Made by a program: the position numbers and the translations under genes. From Lichtheimia corymbifera B2541 (Eukaryota; Mucoromycota; Mucoromycetes; Mucorales; Lichtheimiaceae), in contig JNEU01000850.1 in the NCBI GenBank assembly GCA_000697475.1, positions 1-42,093 on the forward strand: a stretch of DNA of 42,093 nucleotides, in the 5' to 3' direction. How positions within the stretch are numbered: position 1 is the stretch's first letter; each line of letters starts with the position of its first letter. Shown here in pieces: positions 33,040 to 42,093 of this stretch. The notes under the pieces are model-generated. The model was not told the DNA's origin. It worked only from the letters and a program-made list of their open reading frames with translations, and made no database searches.

Positions 33040-33480
33040 CGCACTCGATTGGATTTTGCTAGCTTGTGGATTAGACAATATTGCTTCAAAGATGGAATAA
33101 AGGTGGTTCGGTTATCGTCCGTGTACATAAGAAGTATATATGTCTTTTGTGATACTATAAGGAGGAGTGGGATGACCTCGAGCGATTACTGGCTGGGTTT
33201 ACATAAACAAAATGGTTTATGCAAGTCGACCTTCTCGTACATCCAAATGCTGTGGAGTCATCATTGCTATACTACATATATACCTTGACCCACGCCTTCA
33301 TTATTGGGCGTTGTTTATTACTTATATACCTTCCTAAAAGCAAACATCATCCATTGGTACAGCAACCACCACGTGTCATTTCACTCAGCTCTTCATCTTT
33401 CCGTTAATGCAGTCGACACCATCCAGTAGGAGGAAGTAACTCCATCACGCTGACGGCATAGGCAAAACATAAGGTACCCG
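33040..33480. other. Non-coding stretch between duplication copy 1 and the tandem repeat
   Basis: No supported gene, repeat or RNA feature is visible here. Immediately before it (about 32810-33005) is a D/N-codon-rich GA-type tract that reads as an acidic peptide in one frame, with a possible poly(A) signal (AAATAAAG) near 33016. Confidence 0.35.
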
Positions 33481-34480
33481 CTTCTCAAAATCTTCATAAT
33501 GACGCGTGAGGTCTTTATGAGAACAAAAGTACTCGTCATGGTCGACAGCACCATGTATGCAAGTTTCGCGATGGAGGTGGGCAATCTCAGGGAGGCTCCC
33601 GTCCATCCATCATCTCTCCTATATTTGGGCCGTTCGCATTTAAAGTTCTCAAAATGAAGTGTGCGGTTTTTAAATGAATAGAGTTGATCAGCATGACCCA
33701 GAGAACCTTCCTACCAAGTTTCAAGTTCAAGATGGGGAATCCCAATTACCTACATAGTAACTGGCATTTCATGAATTTGGTCGCATACCCAATTTCCGAC
33801 CAGCATAGTTAAACCCACATTATACGCTCCCATTCAAAATTCTTAAATGAAGCATGATGTCTTTATCAAGACAAATTTGATCAGCATGTTCAAGAGCATC
33901 TTGTGTGAAAGTTTCAAGTTTGTAGTGGGCAATCTTGAGGTCATGGGCTGCCCGCCTTTCTTATATTCTCATCCGTCCATCGTCGGACGCCCGCATTTTA
34001 TTTCGCACAATGAAGCCTGCGACTTTTATTTGAATGGAGTTGATCAGCGTGTCGAAGCCCACGGCCTGACCAAGTTTCGCAGTGGAGGTCGACAATTGCG
34101 GGGGTGTGCACTATGCACCCTACTTGCGTTCCGTCCGTCCATTATCTCTCTTATATTTGGACCGGCCGGTTCATTGAATCATCATAGTGAAGCATGCGAT
34201 TTTTAAATGAATGGAGTTGATCAGCATGACTCAGAGAACCTTCTTACCAAGTTTCAAGTTCAACGTGGGGAATCCCAAGGTAATTCAGAGTAAATGACAT
34301 TTCAATGAATCCGGCCGGTTCCGGAATTTTCGTCGGTCATAGTAAACCCCACATTACACCCTCCCATTCAAAATCTTTAAATGAAGTGTGGGTTCTTTAT
34401 TATAACAAAGTTGATCAGCATGGCCGAATGCATATTCTGGTTAAGTTTGAGGTCAAGTTGTCTAATCGAAGATCATGGGT
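33481..34480. repeat. Degenerate tandem repeat, about six units of 165-195 bp in two higher-order blocks
   Basis: The motif AATGAAGYRTG...TTTAAATGAATGGAGTTGATCAGCATG recurs with starts near 33496, 33650, 33846, 34010, 34189 and 34378. Units 2 and 5 are closest to each other (shared CAGAGAACCTTCNTACCAAG and GGGGAATCCCAA). Units 1 and 4 share TTTCGCRRTGGAGGT and CCGTCCATYATCTCTC. Units 3 and 6 also pair. The array is therefore a tandem duplication of a three-unit block of about 535 bp. Short ORFs here are translations of the repeat. Confidence 0.75.
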
Positions 34481-34489
34481 TAGCTTTAT

Positions 34490-36070
34490 AGTGTTCGAGG
34501 ATGTGTCTGGCAAGTCAATGGATTTAATTTCCAGCTCTTCCACTTGCAGGATCTTGCCCAGGATCTTGTCACTCCCTCCCATTCTCAACTGCTGCCCCAT
34601 TTAACTACAACTACAACCTGCAAACGATTGTTCTGCTTCATCCCATCATGTCAGTCCTACAGCTGTCTTAACCCGATTGTCTTTGACTGAATGGGAAGTC
34701 CATGGCGTGCTCACAGCCTTCTTGTCACTGTACTACAACACCCGCGTTCCTTGATACGACACATTCTCTTGCACTCTCATCCGCCACAATCAATCGTAAC
34801 AGTGTTCATTCCAGCAGTTGCTATTAGCGTGCCATTTACACACCGTTATCTTCAACAGCGTTCTTTACTTGCAGCAGCATGCCTTGCAGCCTTTTTATGT
34901 GAACAGCAGATAGCCATTGTACAGAAGCAGCTTTATTTACGTGTAACGACTTGTCTTCAATACATACGGATCCTTATGGATATCGCCATATCAGCCATCA
35001 ACTACTACTACTGCGCAATACAAGCATCCTTCACCTGGTTGAGCTGCGATAGAAAGTGAACAAGCACGTGATTGGCCAACTGCCAGATGGAAAAGGAAGC
35101 ATGTCAGCAAGCGATCGCATGAGTTCTTTGTATCAACGTATTGGACTTGCATTGGTTATGGATGGATGGATGGATGCAATCAAGCACAGTGGTGGGTGAT
35201 CCTGAAATGTCGATTCGATTACTTTGTACGTCGTCAGCAAGAAGGATGGAACATGTTGCGTGGATGCAGCTGAGGATGCTGATGGATTGGATGGATTGGA
35301 TGAGATGGCTTGTATCTTTGACGGAAGTCAGTTTGCCGCCATGGATGATATTGGCTGTTGGAGCCAGGCACACACAGCAGCTAGTTTGCAATCCTGGATG
35401 AAGATGTTTACGACGGTAGCAACCAAGGATTCAATGACGCAACGATAATGCTACTCAACGATTCTATGTGATCCACTGGGCTGGTTTCTGGAATGAAAGG
35501 CAGGATAGAGATTTGAAAATCGGGAAGCAGATTAGATAATCCACATCATTGTACTAGACGCTTTTGTCGTTTTTATCACATTACATTCATTAAAGCTTCC
35601 TTGTTAACATGTTGATAGACGATGGGCTGCAGGATGGTGCACAGGTTTAAATAGACGCTCGTATTTTCAAAGATAATAAAACTCCTAGTAATAGTATCCA
35701 ACAATAATGCTTGTTACAAAATTGGATCCATTGTAAGCTTGGGTGGTTATGTTTAAGTACGACTGGGCTATGATACAATCCGACACGAGTACATACATAA
35801 GCTTTCGCATGACGAATTCCAGCATGCCCTATTTTGTATATATGACATTATACGGGTACGATCTCTGAGACAAGTAATCCATTGCCCTTGCCACTCTTCC
35901 ACACGAGTACTCTCGGATGCACTAATTACTTTGGTTTGTTAACCATACCATGGTCCCATACGGTCTATCACACGCGAACGTTACTATAGGGGCATGAACC
36001 GTTATGCAATCTCCACCAATAAGATTGAATCTCCAAGCCCCGCCCTCTCTGCTTAAATTGTACAAACTAG
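34490..36070. other. Repeat-compartment stretch with no gene I can support
   Basis: Short coding-like fragments occur on the plus strand, such as TRLSLTEWEVHGVLTAFLS near 34660 and an acidic segment at 35224-35448. They are isolated, without start, stop and splice signals that fit together. A GGATTGGATGGATTGGATGA-type tract sits near 35284. They may be remnants. Confidence 0.3.
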
Positions 36071-36079
36071 TCCTTTCTA

Positions 36080-36300
36080 CATCTTTGGTTCTCGTATAAG
36101 TGAGGCGATCGACACTGAACAAAGACCACTTTCCATATAGCATCACGCTTACAGCATATGTAAAATATAAAGGTGCCTGCGATTCTAAACTTTACAATGA
36201 AACGTGGGCTCCTTCATATTTTACATATGCTGTAAGCGTGATGCTATATGAACAGTGGCCTTCGTCCATTGTCAAGTATATAGCTAGACCCTAATAGAGC
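36080..36300. repeat. Palindrome A2: short internally deleted form of palindrome A
   Basis: CATATAGCATCACGCTTACAG from about 36138, with its reverse complement CTGTAAGCGTGATGCTATATG near 36230-36250. The arms keep the outer part of palindrome A (including TTTACAATGAAACGTGGGCTC) but lack the inner part present in A1 and A3, so the loop is only about 40 bases. The outer flanks (TCTGCATCTTTGG-type and its AGAGCCAAAGATGCAGA mirror) are shared with A1 and A3. Confidence 0.75.
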
Positions 36301-36399
36301 CAACGGCGCAGAGGGGTATGTTTGTATAGCACATATGATTGGGGTGAACAGAAAGGGCCAGTGCATGATATTTAATGGACGATTCAGCAACAGCTCACA

Positions 36400-36740
36400 A
36401 ATGGCAGCTAACATGCACTTTTTTTCCATTCCCGGCTTTTGCCCAATCCACTTGATGGGAACGATGCACCTGCTCCAGACATCCATCGCCATCATTCAAT
36501 TTCCTTGATCCGAGCTGATTTGACCAAGTTACGCTCAAACAAGGAGCATATCAGCCCATACATGCAGCATGCACTATCTACCTCAACTGAGGTCTCTTTA
36601 TTTGAGCGTAACTCAACCAAATCAGCTCGGATCACGACAATTGAATCACGGAAATGCTCTACTAGAGCAGGCGCATCATTTCCATCAAGTGGATTGAGCA
36701 AAAGCTGGGAGTGTAAAAAAAGTGCATGTTAGCTACCAAT
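36400..36740. repeat. Palindrome B2: 341-bp inverted repeat, homologous to B1
   Basis: It starts ATGGCAGCTAACATGCAC and ends GTGCATGTTAGCTACCAAT. The interior follows B1 base for base over long stretches (for example CAGCCCATACATGCAGCATG in both). It lies between A2 and A3, as B1 follows A1. Confidence 0.8.
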
Positions 36741-36789
36741 GCATGCATTGGAAATGAAAATTGCGTACCTGTCGAGCATTGACCCTTCC

Positions 36790-37330
36790 AGATCAACCCA
36801 ACCAGGCGTGTTATACAAACACGCCCTCCTGCATCTTTGGCTCTAATATAAGCGAGGCGATTGGCTATGAACAAAGACCGCCTTTCATATAGCATCACGC
36901 TTACAGCCGGCATATGTAAAACATAAAGATGCCTATATCTCTAACCCTTACAATGAAGCGTGGGCTCTTTCATAGAACAAAGTTGCTCGCCTGGGTAGAG
37001 CGCACCTTGGGTGCAAGTTTCACGATCAGGCTCGCCAATCCCCGATTTCGCAAATGTTGGTCGTCGAAAAAAAAAATTCGAGGTGGACCTGATTCCACTT
37101 TGGCTGGTGGTGACATTGCGAAATCTAGGATTGGCCACCTCGATCGTGAAACTTCTACACAAGATACTTTCGGCCCTGACGAGCAACTTTGTTCGATTAA
37201 AGACCCCACGTTTCATTGTAAAGTTTAGAGATACAGGCATCTTTATATTTTACATATGCTGTAACCGTGATGCTATATGAAAGGTGGTCTTTGCTCATAG
37301 TCAATCGCCTCACTCATATGGGAACTCAAG
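36790..37330. repeat. Palindrome A3: full-length copy of palindrome A
   Basis: Arms of about 200+ bases around a loop near 37070-37100 that contains A10. CACGATCAGGCTCGCCAATCC near 37020 is mirrored by GGATTGGCCACCTCGATCGTG near 37130. The ends extend into CCTCGCTTATATTAGAGCC-type flanks on both sides, at about 36840 and 37310. It is closely related to A1 but differs at many positions. Confidence 0.8.
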
Positions 37331-37479
37331 ATGCAGATTGACTTGGATGGTGCCACAAGGCCAGGTGCAGGTGTTGAAGGGTCGATTCTATTGGTGGAGA
37401 GTGCATGATGGATATTTACCCCTATGTGTTATAGTAAGGTCCGATCATTATAGCCCTGAGGCACTTTTTTCAAGTTGAC

Positions 37480-39140
37480 CATGATATGGTCAATAAGCCA
37501 AAAATGATCACTGCATCCGAAAGTATCTTGTTTGAAAGTGCATGAAGCGTGAGACGTAAAACTGTTGGTCTTCATGCCTAACAACAAGAAGGTCGCCCCA
37601 GGATGATTTTATTCTAGTTGACAGCAGCAGAGAATGGCCATTGACGTCAATTATGAGAGGCTTTTAGCATTACAAGATGCTTTTCAATGCGCTGACCATT
37701 TCTGGAATATTAACCATGCCATGTTTGATTGTGCAATCTTTAAGTATTAGTACGAGTGAGCTCCTTATCGATGGGAGCGTGATTGATAGCACATGCATTG
37801 CAAAATGAAGGACTTTTTTTTGTTAAGGACAACATCCAGCATACTAGGAAAAAGAATGCTTCGGAATGGATTGGGTGAAAAAAAGGTTGATGCTTAGAGA
37901 CCTGGTAGTAAGGCAATGGCTGCTGTTGGATCGTCATTATCATAGTAAAGTGTATAATGACACGCATCCTTTTGCTATGCGTTCCTTTTATTTACGTGTA
38001 TCTATCATTGTCTATCATGAAGGTGAAGGAAGATGATAGTGATTGATGTGTTGCGTGCTTGAGTGGATGGTGTGTGGGAAGGGTAATTGAGTGGCCTCAG
38101 TGTAATAGCAGTGGGGGATTTAAAATTGGGGACGTCAGCTCCACGACTTGAGACAACGCTTCTTTTCCTTTTTATCCCTCCTCTGCTTTTACTGTAACCC
38201 ATTCACGACATCCCGATCAAGGTAATGTATTTATAAGAGTGCTGTTGTTGGTTGTGGGTTACTAATGTAGTTCTGAACAGGTGTACTCAAGTGTGTCCAA
38301 GTGCTGAGGAATGAGCGTGGTTGCCAAAGCGATATCGCTGCTGTCTCTTGTTCGTTGATATTTCCGCTCTACGCTTAGTGTCAACAGGTACATTCAATAC
38401 CCAATGTAGCAGCTGAACTGGTTCCATTGACGTGTTAGCTTGTATAGAGGGCAAGTTTGGTTTCAAGACGTTGGCTCGTTTGGCGTTTTATTTCGGCTCA
38501 ACAACACTACACCATGGTTTTCGATTTCCAGTAACCAACAACAAAGGGTCTTTGTGTATATGGAAAAGGCAAGTGCAATGGAACAAACAATGCAAAAGGC
38601 TTTTATTATATATGTGTGCTAATAATGAATTGTATAGGTTTTTGGTCAGGCGGTGCAACTGGGGCATCATCATCTGTTGGGTTCGACTCCCAGCCTGTAT
38701 CAAGTGGTCAATTGCTGGGAAAGCTTTTTGGAACGCGTCCAGGGCTCTAGAAGCCTGAGTTGAGTTGATGGGTCGATGACGATGGATTTTTGGAAGAGCA
38801 TGACTACCGTGTTGAGGTAAAAAGGGGATTTGCAACAGCTCGGGCGCGGATGTGTTGACATCAGTGCGAACCAACATGCTCTTCTCGTGATATGCTCGTG
38901 CTTTCCCTTGAGGATTTTTGTCATGATACGGGTAGGGTTGGGATCATTCTTTCTTTGGATAGGATGAATGAGGACAACTATGAGCCTGGTCACTGCGTAA
39001 GTGATGTCCTTCCTTGCCATGGACCGAACTGCCCTTGCGTGGATCGTGCAGAGCTTTCTCAAGAACAAAGGGTCGCCCGACGTTGCTCATATGGTGGTGG
39101 ATGCCTTCCGACTTGCCTTCTTCTTTAGAGAGGATCGCCT
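37480..39140. repeat. Duplicated segment, copy 2
   Basis: Direct repeat of 31550-32760. The core 38136-38840 appears identical over 705 bases; the flanks are diverged and carry extra sequence (37540-37970 has insertions relative to copy 1). It starts about 150 bp after palindrome A3. Confidence 0.85.
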
Positions 39141-39250
39141 ACCAGGTATACCAAGTTGTCTTTCATTCCTGGTATCAGATTGTCTAACTTGCGTGCTTTT
39201 GGACGTTGCTAGGTTACATATCCCCTTCTTACTTGCTTATGGATGGTTAA
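39004..39250 (+). CDS. Possible 3' end of a gene carried in duplication copy 2
   Basis: ATG 39004 opens a frame (MSFLAMDRTALAWIVQSFLK, then DVAHMVVDAFRLAFFFRED) ending at CCAG|GTATACC (39145). A 67-base intron with a TCTAAC branch-like motif and TGCTAG acceptor leads in phase to YISPSYLLMDG and TAA 39248-39250. A GAATAAAG signal follows at about 39271. In copy 1 the same frame is interrupted by TAG shortly after the DRT motif. Upstream exons may lie in the duplicated core, but I could not link them. Another frame in the same bases (ending CLPTCLLL) is also open, so the choice is tentative; no family is recognised. Confidence 0.3.
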
Positions 39251-39382
39251 TATAGCTTAAATGGATGGAATAAAGGATGTGATTGCGTTATTGGTCTTGT
39301 AAGAAGCATATGACGTTTCTGATACAATGACGAATGCGTTGATGTTGAAAGAAAAAGTGATCCTCCAGTGAGTTCCAGGATG

Positions 39383-40215
39383 GCAACCCCGTTAAATCCC
39401 CCCACATTTCAACTTAGAAAAATTAGACTTTGCTTTTTGCATCATGTCTCCTGCATCATCCTTTATTCAAACCACGATTGCGTGTGAGGCTTAATATATG
39501 ATATCAAAGGTGATCTGATCATTCTCGCTGCTTATGGAACACGCACACAAATACTAGGAGTAGGTTGACAACATGGTACGTTAATGTTGGGGATGTGCAT
39601 CATTAGGCGAACTAATGATTGATTTCCTTGATAGATCGATGTATGCATGGACAACAATACACCTTGGCTCCTCAGAATTGATCCTGATATATGCGACCCA
39701 TCACTTTATCAGCTCATGCATCAATCTATCAATGCATCATCCCCAACAGATAGAAATACCCACGCCCACCGTACACAATAAAAGCATGTTGTCGCCGCCC
39801 ATCATCCCCCCACACGTTCTTTCCTCTTTCACACATACTTCTTTGGTTGCTTACAAGGTCAATCACCATGGTTGTGTTCGCACCCATCTCTCGCAACCTT
39901 GTGAATAAGGGCTGATCTTTGTGTATTTTATAGTGCTCCATTGTACATACAGCAGTATTGCTATTGTCATTGTTGTCATTGTCGTCGTCATTGTGATATT
40001 ATATCCTTATAAAAGGTAAAGCCTGACTATGTTACTTGATAAATCACTACTCATACACGCCGCATTGTTACTTTCGAAGGAGCTATCCCCCGGTAGTGCA
40101 TATGCAAAGAGTTGGTTTCGCTACATTATCTACGTCGGGTGTCGAAATTGACATGGTGCGAATAGCGAAGTTCAATTTTTCCAAGTTGAAATGTGGGGGG
40201 ATTTAACGGGATTGC
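39383..40215. mobile_element. 833-bp non-autonomous element with 66-bp terminal inverted repeats
   Basis: The left end (39383-39448) starts GCAACCCCGTTAAATCCCC. The right end (40150-40215) is its near reverse complement, about 58 of 66 matching. The interior has no transposase. It carries a GTCATTGTCGTCGTCATTG low-complexity tract near 39970 and a 70-codon ORF that looks random. No clear target-site duplication was found next to the ends. An inverted second copy starts at 41580. Confidence 0.7.
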
Positions 40216-41452
40216 CTTCCGTGATTGCTTTGGTGCTCCTTGTGTCGCTGCTTATACCGGACTCCACACAGCCATATTCATGCATAAAGGACTTGAATAG
40301 CATGTCCACCTTATGGCCAACACTCTTTCGATTGAGGCCTTTCAGTGGGTCGATGTGGCGTTGGGTGTCAATACGCTGGCTTGAAGCTAGACTTGATTGT
40401 TCACCACTGTAGAAGAGAAAGGTCAGTAAAGCAAAGTATCCACTGTTACCATACCTACCATCGTACTACAAATTTCGACTCATCAAAGCATGTTTCAACA
40501 AAGCCCCACACACGTCGAAGAATGTCCGCCTCGGTCTGATCTGTGAGTGGAAAGAACTTGTGGTGGTATAGCTCGAGCGTCTTGACAATAGTTTGGTGCA
40601 TCCAGTAAAGATCAGGATCGCGTGTAGGGTGGAAGGAAGATGATGACTGCTGCTGGTGCAAGCTTTCCAAATCATGCTACAACGAAAATCAGTTCATGCC
40701 AGATAAGGTTTAGTGTGTCTTACCTTTCCCTTGTATAAGGCCAAGTACTCTTTCATATGCGAAGGGAGCTGGGGCAACATGACGGCACGATGGTTTTTGA
40801 TTTCTTCAAGCTCATCGAAAGTGAATACACCTTCATCCAAATACGTTACATCCGTGGGATCCATGATCCATGACTGGCACGCACTATTTAATGTATTTAG
40901 TCAAAAGGAAAAATAAACGTTGAATCGATCCTTACTGTTCCACTTTGCAATTGTTTCCAAACTCAGAGTCGTTTTTCAACCAATGTTCCAGTACTCAACT
41001 TCCACATTTTCTCCTCTTTAAGCTTTGTGGCCGAGGCCTTGAATGCGTCATATTCAGCCTGACTCAAAGGTGGGCAGCTGCTGGAACTGTTGCTGGTGCT
41101 GCTGGAACTGCTGGCACTGCTTTTGGTGTCTATTGTAGAGGAGGATGCGCTGGAGGTGTGAGCATTTTGTTTTCCGCTTCGCAATTTGACATATTGAGCA
41201 TGCCCAAAAGCACAGGAGTCCAATCTGCTTTCGTTCGTTCCTAAGGTGACTACCATATCAGCTACCTAGTTGATATGCATCCATATCTTAACTTACAACT
41301 TGGACACCAAGCTTGTTCGCCACATTGATGAGACGAGTTGTCCAGAGCGAAGGAACGTCTTCCTCAGGTGCAGAATGCTTGACGAGATAATTTATATGTT
41401 GCTTGACAAAGTCACTGGTAGTTGGTGTTTTTGCCTTCTTTGGCTGTCCCAT
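40172..41452 (-). pseudogene. Broken multi-exon gene fragment between inverted elements (expanded Mucoromycota-type family)
   Basis: Exons read on the minus strand: 41297-41452 (MGQPKKAKTPTTSDFVKQHI), an exon from about 41265 to 40936, then 40724-40883, 40459-40676 and 40172-40406. The introns of the last three are 47-52 bases and in phase. Recognisable pieces are KLKEEKMWKLSTGTLVE, ACQSWIMDPTDVTYL, TEADILRRVWGFVETCFD, VGHKVDMLFK and EYGCVESG. These resemble a highly expanded family of uncharacterised Mucoromycota proteins (from memory). A one-base frame break lies after GTLVE (about 41000), where family-like sequence resumes as SEFGNNC in another frame. The final codons, ending SPHISTWKN, come from the end of the 833-bp element, so the normal C-terminus is missing. 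Confidence 0.55.
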
Positions 41453-41579
41453 TCAAATAGTTCGCGATGACTTGAACAACTTTAGAGATTGCCTGAGTAG
41501 AAATGTAGTAGAGCAATACCTACCTTGAACATGCTCGGACATACGCGCGTAGAATAGCTGAAGAAGGAGTACCGTATCA

Positions 41580-42093
41580 GCAATCCCGTTAAATCCCCCC
41601 ACATTTCAACTTGGAAAAATTGAACTTCGCTATTCGCACCATGTCAATTTCGACACCCGACGTAGATAATGTAGCGAAACCAACTCTTTGCATATGCACT
41701 ACCGGGGGATAGCTCCTTCGAAAGTAACAATGCGGCGTGTATGAGTAGTGATTTATCAAGTAACATAGTCAGGCTTTACCTTTTATAAGGATATAATATC
41801 ACAATGACGACGACAATGACAACAATGACAATAGCAATACTGCTGTATGTACAATGGAGCACTATAAAATACACAAAGATCAGCCCTTATTCACAAGGTT
41901 GCGAGAGATGGGTGCGAACACAACCATGGTGATTGACCTTGTAAGCAACCAAAGAAGTATGTGTGAAAGAGGAAAGAACGTGTGGGGGGATGATGGGCGG
42001 CGACAACATGCTTTTATTGTGTACGGTGGGCGTGGGTATTTCTATCTGTTGGGGATGATGCATTGATAGATTGATGCATGAGCTGATAAAGTG
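41580..42093. mobile_element. Second, inverted copy of the TIR element, cut by the window edge
   Basis: 41580-42093 is the reverse complement of 39702-40215 with no difference I could see over 514 bases (coordinates sum to 81795). The embedded 70-codon ORF is identical in both. It begins GCAATCCCGTTAAATCCCC, immediately next to the gene fragment, and its far end is outside the window. Confidence 0.8.

Noticed and set aside
33481..34480. CRISPR-like array
   Set aside because: Units are long (165-195 bp), degenerate and without a repeat-spacer pattern, and the DNA is eukaryotic.
36929..37280. Several overlapping 80-100 codon ORFs on both strands
   Set aside because: Near-identical peptides on opposite strands show that they are produced by the palindrome, not genes.
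39729..39941. 70-codon ORF repeated at 41854-42066
   Set aside because: Identity reflects the duplicated element; composition is not protein-like and no start context or family is seen.

Overview
This window is eukaryotic nuclear DNA from a filamentous fungus, most likely an early-diverging one (Mucoromycota, Mucorales-like). The genes are split by many short introns of about 44-70 bases with GTRNGT donors, CTAAY/CTGAY-like branch points and YAG acceptors. Products include a CYP509-like cytochrome P450, a fungal Grainyhead factor, a Rcf1/HIG1 protein and a GPI-anchored serine-rich wall protein. The genus is not determined by the sequence. Every exon chain was assembled by hand from splice signals, reading-frame continuity and family motifs; nothing was aligned by software.

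Layout. (1) 1-2.75 kb: a LINE-type ORF1 with two zinc knuckles, then two long imperfect palindromes (families A and B here) and the 3' end of an unrecognised gene. (2) 2.77-7.8 kb, gene-dense: a GNAT acetyltransferase and an mRNA cap-1 2'-O-methyltransferase-like gene in divergent orientation, Rcf1, and an F-box protein. (3) 8-10.4 kb: coding-like pieces that read as an unresolved or decaying multi-span membrane protein. (4) 10.7-16.8 kb: a signal-peptide/multi-TM protein (TMEM198/DUF4203-like), a class I glutamine amidotransferase, an unresolved coding-like stretch, and a GPI-anchored protein. (5) 16.8-25 kb: mostly intergenic, with one C2H2 transcription factor. (6) 25.2-31.4 kb: an 8-exon Grainyhead-like factor behind about 4.7 kb of upstream DNA, then an 8-exon P450. 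(7) 31.5-42.1 kb: a repeat compartment. It holds a diverged duplication with an apparently identical 705-bp core, a degenerate higher-order tandem repeat, more A and B palindromes, and an 833-bp terminal-inverted-repeat element. A second, inverted copy of that element runs off the right edge. The two copies bracket a broken multi-exon gene fragment.

The genes do not form a pathway or cluster. The conserved genes are housekeeping (cap methylation, respiratory supercomplex assembly, amidotransferase) or regulatory and surface functions (Grainyhead, C2H2 factor, F-box, GPI protein). The unusual content is the repeat compartment: structured palindromes recurring in the same A-B order at both ends of the window, a gene-conversion-like identical block, and a gene fragment trapped between inverted elements, whose predicted C-terminus is supplied by the element.
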